Shown: piece after piece, positions 28,585 through 39,016 of the stretch
Layout: the number at the start of each line of letters is the position of its first letter
How positions within the stretch are numbered: position 1 is the first letter of the stretch
Source: Lacinutrix neustonica
GTDB lineage: Bacteria; Bacteroidota; Bacteroidia; Flavobacteriales; Flavobacteriaceae
Direction: 5' to 3'
NCBI RefSeq assembly: GCF_026625145.1
Contig: NZ_CP113088.1
Location: forward strand, 930,001 to 994,000
Length of the DNA: 64,000 nucleotides
Notes under the pieces: generated by a model
Databases searched by the model: none
The model's input: the letters and a program-made list of their open reading frames with translations, nothing else
What the model was told of the DNA's origin: nothing
Translations under genes and position numbers: made by a program

Positions 28585-28717
28585 ACACAACACGGTGTAT
28601 AATTAATTGCTTTGGTCGTTGCCTATTTAGAAAATTCCTTCGGAATTTTCTCCGGTACGTCTAAGTTTACTAAATTAGTTGCTTGACACGCAACTTATCA
28701 TACACGAACCGTTGTGG
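28585..28717 (+). repeat. attC site 29 (c29/c30)
   Basis: R'' ACACAAC at 28585, R' GTTGTGG at 28711. Core hairpin GAAAATTCC-TTC-GGAATTTTC. Confidence 0.9.
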
Positions 28718-28780
28718 CTAATTTGAAAGCGCACCCTGAATTATAAAACCAAACACAAAAAAGAAGACTGAAACAGAAAA

Positions 28781-29811
28781 ATGATAAAAAATAAAAAAGC
28801 TAAATGGATTGTAAGAGCATTATTGCTTATTGGAACCGTAGTTTCATTATTTTTCGTCCCTTGGATTTTGGTAAAGGCTTGGATTTTACCGCTACCGAGA
28901 TACCGTTCAAGAACAAGTAGATGAAGCAATAGGTTATGGTTTTGATGGTATGATTGTTTACGTAGACCAAGCAGGAAAACAACCCCAGTTCTATACTGGC
29001 GGTTGGAAAGATAGAGAAAAGAAAATTCCAGCCGACCCAAAATCATTGTTCAAAATTGCTAGTATTAGTAAGTTGTATACAGCTGTAGCAGCTACGAAAT
29101 TGGTCAAAGAAAAGCGTTTGTCTTTTGATAAACCATTAACCGATTATCTTCCCGAACTAAAAGGAAGAATAGAAAATGCCGATGAAATCACATTAAAAAT
29201 GATGATTCAACACCGGTCTCGGAATTCCAAACTTTACCGACAATCCAGCGTTACGGGAAAACGAAGAAGAAAATGGCAAAAATGCCTTAGAGTTTGCTTT
29301 AGACTTACCTGCTAGTTTTAAACCGGACAAAGGATATGAATATTCAAACACGAATTATTTGTTACTTCGTAGGATTTTGGATAAGGTTTTAGGATACAAT
29401 CACAATGATTATATCAAAGAAAAAATATTAATTCCCATAGAGTTGAAAAACACCTACTTTTCGATATCTGAAGTGGATTTGGAAGATGTGATGAGCGGAT
29501 ATTATGTAGGAATTGAAGAAGACTTTAAGGCACGTGATAATGGAATGTTGGCAACAGCAGAAGATGTTGCCATCTTTATTAGAGCCTTAAATGATGGTTC
29601 GGTGTTTGAAGAAGGAGAAGAAGAAATCTATCCTTACGAATATAATCACGGCGGTTTAGTGGTTGGTTATCAAAGTTTGGCAGAATACCACAAAGATATA
29701 GATGCGGTTGTCGTTCAATTTATTAACACAACAGATTTTGAAGGATATGAATGGAATTTATCGGAAATTATAATTAACCGAATTGTGAAAATTATTAAAA
29801 AGAAAAACTAG
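28781..29811 (+). pseudogene. Serine hydrolase, beta-lactamase fold (class C/DD-peptidase), two frame lesions (c30)
   Basis: N-terminal membrane anchor (VRALLLIGTVVSLFFVPWIL), then the beta-lactamase/transpeptidase fold: SISKLYTAVA with the S-x-x-K nucleophile motif, LTDYLPEL, HRSGIPNF, YEYSNTNYLLL with Y-S-N, and a C-terminal NHGGLVVGY in place of KTG (HGG). Frames break at 28895 (CCGAGA) and 29217 (TCTCGG); CCAGA/TCTGG give one protein of about 342 residues. Likely a periplasmic esterase or peptidase rather than a drug-resistance enzyme. Confidence 0.85.
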
Positions 29812-29940
29812 CCACAACAACGTGTATAGCTCATTGCGGCTGAATTCCTATTCGGAATTCATTGCAATTTGCTATCTTTCGGTCACGGCGGAAAATCCTC
29901 GCGGATTTCCCGCAACGAGCCATACACAAAACCGTTAGCC
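29812..29940 (+). repeat. attC site 30 (c30/c31)
   Basis: R'' CCACAAC at 29812, R' GTTAGCC at 29934. Core hairpins GAATTCC/GGAATTC and GGAAAATCC/GGATTTCC, as in attC 47. Confidence 0.86.
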
Positions 29941-30405
29941 CACATGCCCACTCGGCTCGAAAAAAAATCCTAAAGTTGCTTAAAAGTGGTTTAAAAGTAA
30001 AAAAACAACGCTTCTCTCCTACTTACTCAACCGAATTCGGATAAAAGCACAACACGACACTCTTGCGACAGACTCTTTTACGTTGCGGCAAAACTGTATA
30101 CGTAAAAGATTAAAAAATGATTACTCAAGCATTTTCTGACCTTAGCAAAACGCAACTCTTACGACGGATTTATATAGCAAACGGCAAATCGTAACGCACA
30201 AAAAATAAAATCAATAGTAGCACATAAAACAAAACTCTGCGGAGCTGCAAAGCCATATGGAGAAAAATAAAATAACGTGGGCTAACAATGTGTAAAATAA
30301 ATACTACTTTTATGGCTTAACCTAAAGGCTGTTCGTGTTAGCTTGCTTCGGATTTTCCTACGGAAAATCCCCGCACACTAACCCGTACTTACTTTACACG
30401 AACCG
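29935..30405 (+). repeat. ORF-less cassette, family A copy 5 (c31)
   Basis: 471 bases. Left part is typical family A, but the attC at its right end has the family B core. No credible ORF. Confidence 0.78.
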
Positions 30406-30411
30406 TTACCA
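30280..30411 (+). repeat. attC site 31 (c31/c32)
   Basis: R'' GGCTAAC at 30280, R' GTTACCA at 30405; core of the family B type (AATGTGTAAAATAAATACT). Confidence 0.88.
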
Positions 30412-30785
30412 ACCATCCCACTCTGCTCTAAAAAAATAGAATCTAAAAGATCTCTAAAATTAAAAACTATACCAGTTAGCGGATATAAAATCACAATAAC
30501 ATTCTGACCAAATAAGCGCGCAACTCTTACGTCGGACTGATTAACATTACGGCAAATCAAAGTATTTATAAAACCAATTTCTGACTGACCAAAGCAAGGC
30601 GCAATCTTTGCGGCGGATTGATATACGAAACGGCTAACTTGGTGAATAAAAATAACGGTTGGTAACAATGTGTAAAATAAATACTACTTTTATGGCTTAA
30701 CCTAAAGGCTGTTCGTGTTTGCTTGCTTCCGATTTTCCTACGGAAAATCCCCGCACTCAAACCCGTACTTACCTTACACGAACCG
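30406..30785 (+). repeat. ORF-less cassette, family B copy 5, diverged and shorter (c32)
   Basis: 380 bases. The octamer is altered (CCCACTCTGC) and internal units are missing compared with other B copies. No credible ORF. Confidence 0.75.
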
Positions 30786-30791
30786 TTGTAA
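30660..30791 (+). repeat. attC site 32 (c32/c33)
   Basis: R'' TGGTAAC at 30660, R' GTTGTAA at 30785; core as attC 6. Confidence 0.87.
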
Positions 30792-30812
30792 CACATTTAA
30801 AAAAAACCAATA

Positions 30813-31319
30813 TTGCCTAAAATAAATAGACTGAAAGGATTGCCGAATACTATAACTCAACAGTTTTTCAGTACGACTTTTTATTATAGTAAAGGATATA
30901 TGGCTGATTGGGTTTTCAATGCTGCATCTGAAAAAAATGTGAGTGAATTAACAATTGACTTTTGGAATAATACAATTACGCCAAATGAACTCGAAATAAA
31001 ACCAATCTTAAGTCAATTACCAAGATTAAAAGAGACTGTACATAAAACATTAAAAAGTCAAAATTTCGAATCTGACTTTATAAAGAAAGGTTTTATGGTA
31101 ATCAAAATGGGTAAAACTGGATATCGATATTTGTATTGTAAAACGATATTAATTGACAAGAATGGAATTGAACATATAGGAAAAGAATATACGGAATCTG
31201 TTTATGAACAGAATTTTAAAGTTTTTAGGACTAAAAAAAAATACTCTGAATCTATTAAAGACAATTTTAAAACATCTAATGAAAGTATACTTGAACGAAT
31301 TAAAAATCTATTCAGATAA
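30813..31319 (+). CDS. Unknown 168-residue protein (c33)
   Basis: TTG start at 30813; the next ATG (30900) would drop a conserved-looking segment. Contains FFSTTFYYSKGYMADWVFNAASEKNVSELTIDFWNN and a lysine-rich C-terminus (FKVFRTKKKYSESIKDNFK). Soluble, no recognised domain. Sole gene of the cassette. Confidence 0.65.
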   Translation: MPKINRLKGLPNTITQQFFSTTFYYSKGYMADWVFNAASEKNVSELTIDFWNNTITPNELEIKPILSQLPRLKETVHKTLKSQNFESDFIKKGFMVIKMGKTGYRYLYCKTILIDKNGIEHIGKEYTESVYEQNFKVFRTKKKYSESIKDNFKTSNESILERIKNLFR

Positions 31320-31327
31320 AAAACGTG

Positions 31328-31460
31328 TTACAACAATGTGTATAATTCATTGCTAGTTAGAGCTTACTTACGAAAATTCCGCTGGAATTTTCTATCTGTG
31401 ATTTGTTTGCTAACTTTAATGCTTAAACACGCAACGAAATCATACACGAGACCGTTACCT
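31328..31460 (+). repeat. attC site 33 (c33/c34)
   Basis: R'' TTACAAC at 31328 pairs with TTGTAACAC at the start of c33; R' GTTACCT at 31454. Hairpin GAAAATTCC/GGAATTTTC. Confidence 0.88.
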
Positions 31461-31474
31461 GCAATTTAAAAAAA

Positions 31475-32498
31475 ATGATAGACAGAGAAGAAATTGTTGA
31501 ATTATTGAGAATTAAAGCAAATGGAAATCTGTATCATCGAGAAGGTCAAACTGTTGAATTTAAAGAACAGTTTAATTTTGCTGGTTTAGCGGATTATTTC
31601 AAAGACTTCTCTGCCTTTTCTAATAATAAAGGTGGTTATCTGATTTTTGGGATTACTGATAGTCCAAGAAAAGCAACAGGACTTTCTGACCAATCAGAAA
31701 ATCAATTTGAAAAAATTGACCCAGAAAAAATTAGTGGTTATTTACTTGATATTTTTTCGGGACATATTGAATGGGAACAAGAATTAATGGAAATTAATAA
31801 TTTAAATTTTGGGGTATTTAAAATTACTGAAGCAAATGTAAAACCCATAATTGCAAAAAAAGATGAAGGGAAAGATAACCATATAAAAAATGGAGAAATT
31901 TATTTTAGATATGGTGGTAGAACACAAAAAATAAGATTTCGAACTTGAATCTATCATTAATCATAGAATTGAAAAAAACAATAATTCTTGGATGGATTTA
32001 GTAACTAAAATCGGAAAAGCAGGACCACAAAATGCTGCAATATTAGACACAGAAAAAGCATTAATTGAAAAAGGAAATAATCAATTAATGGTAATAGATG
32101 AACGATTAGCGAAGAAATTAACATTCATTAAAGAAGGAGAATTTACTGAGAAAAAAGGAGCGAAAACTCTTCAATTAGTTGGAGACATAACACCAATTGA
32201 CCAAGTAGATGTCGTTCGTAAGGTTAAAGAAAATTTAATTAAACGTTACCCTTTAACATCGATACAAGTCGCTGACAAAGTTAAAGAAATTTGTCCTGAA
32301 TGTACTCGTAACGAAGTTTGGAGAATAATAAGAGAGAATAATCTAAAACAGAATTTCGATTATTCAGCGTATAATTTCAGATCAAAAGAACACGAGGATA
32401 GATATAAAGAAACCGGAGAAATTCCAAATGGAACAGCAAGCATATTTAATCCAAATTCAATAGAGTTTATAACTAACATTTGGAAACAAGAAAAATAA
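31475..32498 (+). pseudogene. AlbA_2/Schlafen-type putative ATP-binding protein, frame broken (c34)
   Basis: Residues 20-150 carry the AlbA_2 pattern: EGQTVEFKEQFNFAGLADYFKDFSAFSNNKGGYLIFGI with NN-x-GG-x-L-x-FGI, then GEIYFRYGGRTQKIRF. The frame breaks at about 31938 (GATTTCGAAC) and resumes as ELESIINHRIE, giving about 341 residues; the C-terminal 170 include a helical DNA-binding-like segment (IQVADKVKEICPECTRNEVWRIIRENN). AlbA_2/Schlafen proteins occur in transcription regulation and phage defence; which applies is unknown. The lesion only loosely matches the window's usual context. Confidence 0.78.
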
Positions 32499-32507
32499 AA
32501 AACTGCA

Positions 32508-32640
32508 GGTAACACCGTATATAATTTATTGCTGGCTTCTCGCCTACTTACGAAAGTCCTCGCGGACTTTCTTGGTCGGTTATTATTTACTAAATTAGTT
32601 GCTTGAAACACGCAACAAACCATATACAATCACGTTGGCA
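32508..32640 (+). repeat. attC site 34 (c34/c35)
   Basis: R'' AGGTAAC at 32508, R' GTTGGCA at 32634. Hairpin GAAAGTCC-TCGC-GGACTTTC. Confidence 0.88.
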
Positions 32641-32658
32641 TTAATTTGAAAATCATAA

Positions 32659-33261
32659 ATGGGGAAAAAGAATAAGAAGAAAAAAAATAAATTTAAAAAG
32701 TTAAAATCTGACTTAAATATTCCTTTTCTGATTTTAGGATTATTATTTCTACTATTCGGATTTATTAAAAATGCTGACGTTAACGAAAACAAACTACAAC
32801 AAATAAATGTAGTTTTAAGCACTAAAATAAAGCCTATCACTGGGACGAGAGGTCTTTATGGTTACAAGTTTTGGACTAAAAAAAATAATGCTGAATTTGT
32901 TATTGAGAGAGGGATTAAAATTTCTAATAATTTTAAAGATTTTATGAATTTAAAAAAAAATGATGTAATTAAAATTAGGGTTGATAAAAACAGTTATGAC
33001 TTCACGGACAAATTAGAGCGAATTCCAATTTATTCCCTCGAACATAATGGTAAGAAATATATAAGTTTAGAGAATTTTAAAACTGATAATAAAATGTACA
33101 GTTTGCGTTATAAAGTAATATTCATATTTGGAGGAATTATTTTATTACTCAATGCTTTCTCAATTCTGAAAGTAAGACAAACATTTGTTTTAATTGGTTT
33201 GTTTTTTATTGCTATCTTAATTATGAGAATATTTGGATTTGGAATTTACGTAAAAAACTAA
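32659..33261 (+). CDS. Unknown membrane protein (c35)
   Basis: 200 residues. Very lysine-rich N-terminus (MGKKNKKKKNKFKKLK), a first membrane helix (about 21-38), a soluble central domain (about 45-150) and two C-terminal helices (about 156-173 and 177-195). Topology suggests an extracytoplasmic central domain. No family recognised. Confidence 0.7.
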   Translation: MGKKNKKKKNKFKKLKSDLNIPFLILGLLFLLFGFIKNADVNENKLQQINVVLSTKIKPITGTRGLYGYKFWTKKNNAEFVIERGIKISNNFKDFMNLKKNDVIKIRVDKNSYDFTDKLERIPIYSLEHNGKKYISLENFKTDNKMYSLRYKVIFIFGGIILLLNAFSILKVRQTFVLIGLFFIAILIMRIFGFGIYVKN

Positions 33262-33399
33262 CGCCAACACGGTGTATAATTAATTGCTATGGCAAGTGCT
33301 TATCCGGAAAATTCCTACGGAATTTTCTCTGACACGTTTAAGTTTACTAAATTAGTTGCTTATAAACGCAACTAACCAAGATACACAACAACGTTGTGT
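33262..33399 (+). repeat. attC site 35 (c35/c36)
   Basis: R'' CGCCAAC at 33262, R' GTTGTGT at 33393. One mismatch against the start of c35 (TTGGCATT versus AACGCCAA). Core as attC 2. Confidence 0.86.
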
Positions 33400-33828
33400 A
33401 CAATGGCTCACTCGGCCGGAAAAAAAAATCAAAATAATTAAATTTTAGTGGTTTAAGTCCAATAAATTCTAACCCAAGTAAAACGTAATTAGGTGCGCAA
33501 CTAAACGTGTTTTTATGGATAAAAAAGCGGATTATAAAAGGATATACAAATCGGTGTGCAACTGTTGCGCGGACTTATGCTCTACTCCTATTGCGGATAA
33601 AAATAGTCCTCTAAAACTGCTGATTAACGCAAAACGCAACGTTGCGAACGACTGACCTTCTAAACGGCAAAGCAAATCGCAAAAAATAAATAAAGCACTG
33701 TACACAACAAGGTGTAAAAGTAATTGCTTGGGCTGTGCTTCTCGGAAAAATCCTGCGGATTTTTCCTCCGGTTCGGTTTTGTTTACTATTTTAGTGGCTT
33801 ATCAACGCAACTACCCTTACACAAACCG
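33394..33828 (+). repeat. ORF-less cassette, family C copy 1 (c36)
   Basis: 435 bases from TTGTGTACAATGGCT with CACTCGGC at 33409-33416. The ATG opens only a 12-codon frame. Near-identical to the copy at 50188. Confidence 0.8.
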
Positions 33829-33834
33829 TTGTAA
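33702..33834 (+). repeat. attC site 36 (c36/c37)
   Basis: R'' ACACAAC at 33702, R' GTTGTAA at 33828. Hairpin GGAAAAATCC/GGATTTTTCC. Confidence 0.88.
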
Positions 33835-33859
33835 ACAATTGCCCAAACAAACCCAATAA

Positions 33860-34426
33860 ATGGAAATAAGCCAAAATCAGAATAAAGTAACAGGGGAAAT
33901 AGTTGACCTAATTGCAAGTGCGATTGGAAAAAATAGGGAAGTACATTCTGCGACCGCAATCGCAACTTCATCAAGATTATCAGGTTCATTTTTATTCAAA
34001 TCATTCGGACTGAATATTGATGATGCAAAACCTGGAACAGCAGTTCTTTCTCAAGAAGCGAATGAGCAAGGACCTGAACTGATTAATGTGATTGGAGCTG
34101 TCTTGGCGAATATGGGAGTAACTGTTGACAATAAAAAAATAAAATCAGCTGAAATCCAAAAAACTGAACTTGACTTTTTACAATCCCTGAACTTGACCCA
34201 AGCCAAAGCAAATGAAATAATGAAAAAGCACAAGTTGACCGAAAAGGAAATGTCTGTAGCTTGCGCAATGTCGACAGCTTTCATAATCCAACAATGTCAA
34301 AACGACTTGGAAGTTGAATCTGGATTTAATACAGCGGTTTATGGACTAATAGAAGGCTCGAAAACTATTCCACCTGAATTGACTGAACCGACAACTGAAC
34401 AGAAAAAATGGTATAAATTCCGGTAA
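33860..34426 (+). CDS. Unknown helical protein (c37)
   Basis: 188 residues, soluble, mostly helical and alanine-rich (VDLIASAIGKNREVHSATAIATSSRLSGSFLFKSFGLNI; VACAMSTAFIIQQCQNDLE). It contains an intact TCTGG at 34318 in good frame, showing that not every such site is damaged. No family recognised. Confidence 0.7.
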   Translation: MEISQNQNKVTGEIVDLIASAIGKNREVHSATAIATSSRLSGSFLFKSFGLNIDDAKPGTAVLSQEANEQGPELINVIGAVLANMGVTVDNKKIKSAEIQKTELDFLQSLNLTQAKANEIMKKHKLTEKEMSVACAMSTAFIIQQCQNDLEVESGFNTAVYGLIEGSKTIPPELTEPTTEQKKWYKFR

Positions 34427-34456
34427 TCGGAATTATAAAATGAATAAAACAACTGT

Positions 34457-34588
34457 TTACAACACCGGCTATAGTTCATTGCTTCTGACTTTCCTCTCGG
34501 AAAGTCCTCGCAAATGTGCTATATTCGGTTTACGGCGGAAAATCCTCGCGGATTTTCACGCAACGAAACCATAGCCCAAACGTTGGCA
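34457..34588 (+). repeat. attC site 37 (c37/c38)
   Basis: R'' TTACAAC at 34457, R' GTTGGCA at 34582; core as attC 9 and 18. Confidence 0.88.
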
Positions 34589-34621
34589 ACAAGCTGAAAA
34601 AACATCCGAACAAACAATAAA

Positions 34622-35879
34622 ATGAACAGAATAATATTAATTGGAAATGGATTTGATTTAGCTCACGGAATGAAAACCAGCTACAGACATTTCATAGACA
34701 GTTATTGGGAAAAATGTATCAAAGAAGTTCTTGAATTAGCAATAAATACTGAATATGAAAATGAAGAAATAATTGTAAAACAAAGAGGTTATGGTCAAAT
34801 TACTGCAACTAATTATAAAGACTTTAGCGAAACTTTAAAAAGGCAAAATATAAAGCTAATTTTTAAAAATAAATTTTTTCAAATTATTACAGATAATTCT
34901 AGTATCCATAATTGGGTGGATATTGAAAATGAATACTACACTTTATTAAAAAATTCTAGAAAAGCAGGAAGCTATAGTGTAACACAACTAAATTCTGACT
35001 TTAATAATGTAAAAAATAAATTAGTTGAGTATCTCAAAGAAATTGAGACTAACTTTAATAATGATTTAGGAAAAGAATATTTAAATACAAAAAGAATAAT
35101 TGGTTATAAAATTTATCATCCTTTTAAACTAAAAGACTTTTCAGAATCATCTTTAAACCAAAAAGCGGAATTAGAATACAATCTAATAAAAAAAGATTTA
35201 GAAGCTCTTGCTGAAAAGCAAATAACAATGGACGAGTTAAGCGAAAGCAAAAGAAGATTGATTCAAAGAATTGACTCAAAAAAACCATTATCAGAAATTA
35301 AAAAACTTCTGCAATCAGATTCTGCAACTAATTATTTTGACTTAATTCCGAGACGAAACAATATTCCTAAATTTTAATTACACTTTCACCGACAAATCAT
35401 ATAACAACCCAAGAGAATTTGACCAATATAATGAGGATAAATATTCTTCTGTAAAATCAATTCATATACACGGAACTACAGATAGACACGACAATAATCC
35501 TGTGATTTTCGGATTCGGAGATGAAATTGATGATGATTATAAGTCAATAGAAAAATTAAACGACAATAGCTATCTTGAACACATAAAGTCAATTAATTAT
35601 CTAGAGACAGACAACTATAAAAAGCTTTTGGAATATATTAATAGTGGGAATTTTCAGATTTTTATTTTTGGACATTCTTGTGGTATTTCAGACAGAACAC
35701 TTCTTAACACCATTTTTGAACACGAAAATTGTGCTTCAATTAAACTATTTTACCATCAAAAAGCAGAACATATAGATAATTATAGTGATATAGTTCGGAA
35801 TATCTCTAGGAACTTTAATGACAAAGCTAAAATGAGAGACAGAGTTGTGAATAAAAATTATTGCGAACAATTAAAATAA
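34622..35879 (+). pseudogene. AbiH-family abortive-infection protein, frame broken at CCGAGA (c38)
   Basis: Begins MNRIILIGNGFDLAHGMKTSYRHFIDSYW, the AbiH N-terminal signature (IGNGFDlahG). After restoring CCAGA at 35348 the chain continues IPDETIFLNFNYTFTDKSYNNP with the LNFNYT motif, then IHIHGTTDRHDNNPVIFGFGDEIDDDY, IFGHSCGISDRTLL and IKLFYHQKAE. About 419 residues, one protein. AbiH proteins act against phage by abortive infection in lactococci. The sole gene of its cassette, a plausible mobile defence unit. Confidence 0.88.
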
Positions 35880-35886
35880 AGCCAGT

Positions 35887-36017
35887 TGCCAACAACGTAT
35901 AAAATTAATTGCTAGTTCAAGCTTGCTTACGAAAATCCTTTCGGATTTTCTATTCAGTTTGTATTTGCTAAACTAGGTGCTTGAACACGCAACTAATCTT
36001 ATACAATCACGTTAGGC
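35887..36017 (+). repeat. attC site 38 (c38/c39)
   Basis: R'' TGCCAAC at 35887 pairs with TTGGCAAC at the start of c38; R' GTTAGGC at 36011. Confidence 0.89.
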
Positions 36018-36046
36018 AACATTAAAAAAACATCGAGAAAACAAGA

Positions 36047-36820
36047 ATGATTTTAGATGATTTAGAATATATAACTATAGAAAACCAAACAACGGAATTT
36101 CCGAAACACTTTCACGAAACGTTTTGTATTTCACTAATACATAAAGGAATTGAACAAATTGATTTTGAAAATCAAAGCCTTTTTAGTGAAGCTGGTACTA
36201 TATCAATAACTAATCCCTACGAAATACATTCTAATCCTTTATTTGACAAAAAAAATCAATTGAAATTTGATACTATTTACATTCCAAATCAATTAATGAA
36301 AAATATATTAAATGGGAAAAACATCAAATTTATTAATAGAAACATAAAGAGTAAAAATGCTAACAATTTATTTGTGAAACTTAAAAATGCTATTGACAAA
36401 CAGGAAACTGAAAATATCGAATTTTATTTACGACAATTTATTAGCAAGTTAAAATCCTACTCTCAAGAAAACGAAAATGAATATTCTGAATTAAATTTAA
36501 ATAGTTTCAAGCAAATTAACAACTACATTGAAACTCATATTTACGACAAATTTAGTCTAAACGAACTATCAAAAATTGCGAACATTAATAAATTTGGATT
36601 TGCTAAAAAATTCAAAACATCAACAGGGATGTCACCAATTAATTACATATTGATGAAAAAAGTATTTTCAAGCAAAAAGTTAATTAATCAGCAAACAGAA
36701 CTTACAGCAATAGCGTATCAATACAATTTTACAGACTTGGCACATTTTTCCAAAACGTTCAAACGTTTTGTTGGAATTTCACCTAAAAATTACCAACAAA
36801 GCATTATTCAAAAATTATAA
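36047..36820 (+). CDS. AraC-family transcriptional regulator with cupin-like sensor (c39, gene 1)
   Basis: 257 residues. The N-terminal 100 look like an AraC-binding cupin (TTEFPKHFHETFCISLIHKGIEQIDFENQ; GTISITNPYEIHSNPLF). The C-terminal double helix-turn-helix is clear: LNELSKIANINKFGFAKKFKTSTGMSPINYILMKK and IAYQYNFTDLAHFSKTFKRFVGISPKNY. It shares the cassette with an S41 peptidase and may control it. Confidence 0.9.
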   Translation: MILDDLEYITIENQTTEFPKHFHETFCISLIHKGIEQIDFENQSLFSEAGTISITNPYEIHSNPLFDKKNQLKFDTIYIPNQLMKNILNGKNIKFINRNIKSKNANNLFVKLKNAIDKQETENIEFYLRQFISKLKSYSQENENEYSELNLNSFKQINNYIETHIYDKFSLNELSKIANINKFGFAKKFKTSTGMSPINYILMKKVFSSKKLINQQTELTAIAYQYNFTDLAHFSKTFKRFVGISPKNYQQSIIQKL

Positions 36821-36883
36821 TTGCCAACATTATACAAGTGCCAATATTATTTCCTCATTACATTTGGAAAAATTTCAAACCCA
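36821..36883 (+). other. Possible attC remnant between the AraC and S41 genes
   Basis: The spacer begins TTGCCAACATTATACAAG, like an R'' box plus the GTATA segment of other attC sites, but with no matching R' before the next gene. It could be the scar of a deleted attC that fused two cassettes. Weak. Confidence 0.3.
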
Positions 36884-38404
36884 AATGAAAAAAATATCAT
36901 ATTTCTCTCTTCTCTTTTGTATTATATCAAATGTAATTTTTGCACAATCCATAGATGACCCTTTTTCACAGAAAAAGATGCGAAAAGATTTAGAAGTGTT
37001 AAAAAAAATAAGAGTAACAACAAATTCGGATTATACAAATATCGTACAAGTCAAGAAATCGATAGCATTTATAATTGGGCAGATAACCAAATTGATAAAT
37101 CTTCTACTTATCGTGATTTTTATAATATCATTTTACAGCTAACAGATTTTGAAGGTAGTCTACATAACGATACATCTATACCTGAAAAATTAAATGAATC
37201 TTTAAGAACTGAAAAAAAAGGTTATTTTCCATATCCAATAAAATGGATTGATGGAAAATGGATTATTAATTTTGAAAAAGGAAAAATTCCTTTAGGTTCT
37301 GAAATCATATCAATAAACAATGAAAAAATTGAGAATATTGTAAAAAATCTCTACAAATACTATACTACGGACGGAATAAATAAAACAGGAAAGCGAATAG
37401 GTTTAAATTACAGTTTTAGTAAATATTATCGTTTACAATATGGTATAACAGAAACATTTTCGGTAAAATATAAAGAAAACAAGTCAGATGAAACAGACGA
37501 AATAACCGTAAAAAGCATTGATTATAAAAACTATTATGCAAATGCAAAAAACAGATTTTCAAAACCATACGATGAAGTAAATTATAAAGATTGGAACGAT
37601 AATGAAATCTACAGTTATAAATCAATTGACAAGTCTACCGGAATTTTAACCATTAATGACTTTGGAATGGGAAACGAAGAAGACCAAAGACATCTAAAAT
37701 ATGTTTCATTTTTAGATAGTATTTTTACAACTATAAAACAAAATGAAATAAAAAATTTAATTGTAGATGTACGCTACAATGGTGGCGGAACTGACCCAAA
37801 TGATTTAGTAACATACTCTTATTTGACCGACCGAAATTTTTCAGAGAATAAGCAAGCTTGGATAAGTTTTAAAAAAATACCACATTTAAAATATATAGAG
37901 AGTAAAGTGCCGTCATTTTTGAGGTTTTTAGGCGTTGGCAAATTTAACAAATGGTTTCAAAAAGAATTTTATATAGAAAAAGAAAATCGCTTTTATCAAG
38001 GTCCTTTAAGCGAAGACCATAAAGTAAGAACACCTAACAAGCAAGCATTTAAAGGAAAAATATATCTTCTTATAAGCCCAAGAATTGCTTCAGCAGGAAG
38101 TTTATTTGCTTCAATGGTAGCTGGAAATAGTAATACAACTGTAATTGGAGAGGAAACAATGGGTGGATATTATGGACACAATGGACATACACCTTTTACT
38201 TATATTCTTCCAAAATCTAAAATTTCAACCTCATTTTCTATCGTAAATTTGGAACAAGATGTTCCGAAAAAAGAAAATCAACTATATAACAGAGGAATTA
38301 TTCCTGACTTTGAAGTAAAGCAAACTTTTGAGGATTATTTGAACCAAAAGGACGTACAAATGAATTTCGTATTAGATTTAATAAAAAAGAACAGTACGGA
38401 ATAA
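36884..38404 (+). pseudogene. Secreted S41-family peptidase, one frame lesion (c39, gene 2)
   Basis: ATG at 36884 begins a signal peptide (MKKISYFSLLFCIISNVIFAQ). Frame lost at TTCGGA (37026); TCTGG restores TTNSGLYKYRTSQEIDSIYNW. A PDZ-like middle (GSEIISINNEKIENIVKNLY) leads to the S41 catalytic region: NLIVDVRYNGGGTDPNDLV, then LLISPRIASAGSLFASMVAGNSNTTVIGEETMGGYYGHNG with the serine in IASAGS and the glutamate in GEETMGG. About 507 residues, periplasmic or surface. Confidence 0.85.
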
Positions 38405-38411
38405 TAACGTT

Positions 38412-38545
38412 GCCTAACAAAGTATAAAATTAATGGCTGGTTCTAGCCTACTTGGAAAATTCCTGCGGAATTTTCCGCTGGCAAGTATTTGTTTACTAAA
38501 TTAGTTCCTTAAACGCGCCACTAATCTTATACGTAAACGTTGTGT
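38412..38545 (+). repeat. attC site 39 (c39/c40)
   Basis: R'' GCCTAAC at 38412 pairs with TTAGGCAAC at 36012, so the AraC and S41 genes belong to one cassette; R' GTTGTGT at 38539. Confidence 0.88.
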
Positions 38546-38997
38546 ACAATGGCTCACTCGGCTCCAAAAAAAAACCATATTCGCTAAAACTAATACTCTA
38601 AAGCATTAATTTTTATCAAAAAAATTAACACGTAATTATTACGTAAAATAACGGTTTGTAAACGGATTAAATAGCAAAACGGAGCAATGCGCAACGGTTC
38701 TACCACTCAATCGCTTTCTGACAACTTAAATGCGCGACTGTAACGGACTACCGCTCTGCTCCTATTACGTATAAAAACATGACTCTAAAAGTGCTGTTTA
38801 AAGCAAAAAGCAATATTGACAACGGATACCACTCGGTGTGATAAATGGAATAAAAAATATAAAGCACTGTACACAACAGTGTGTAAAAATAATTGCTTGG
38901 TTCTATCTTACTCGGAAAATCCTAGCGGATTTTCCTCCGGTTCGTTAATATTTACTATTTTAGAGGCTTAATCACGCAACTATCCTTACACTTAACG
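38540..38997 (+). repeat. ORF-less cassette, family C copy 2, diverged (c40)
   Basis: 458 bases starting TTGTGTACAATGGCT with CACTCGGC. The body differs more from the other two C copies, yet the first 25 bases and the right end match. No credible ORF. Confidence 0.78.
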
Positions 38998-39003
38998 TTA
39001 ACT
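38871..39003 (+). repeat. attC site 40 (c40/c41)
   Basis: R'' ACACAAC at 38871, R' GTTAACT at 38997; core as attC 1. Confidence 0.88.
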
Positions 39004-39016
39004 GCAAGCACAAAAT

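Noticed and set aside
28781-29811. A true beta-lactamase resistance cassette (also the gene at 46114)
   Set aside because: Both carry S-x-x-K and Y-S-N but have HGG or HSGG where class C enzymes have KTG, and one is membrane-anchored. Esterase or peptidase roles are more likely.
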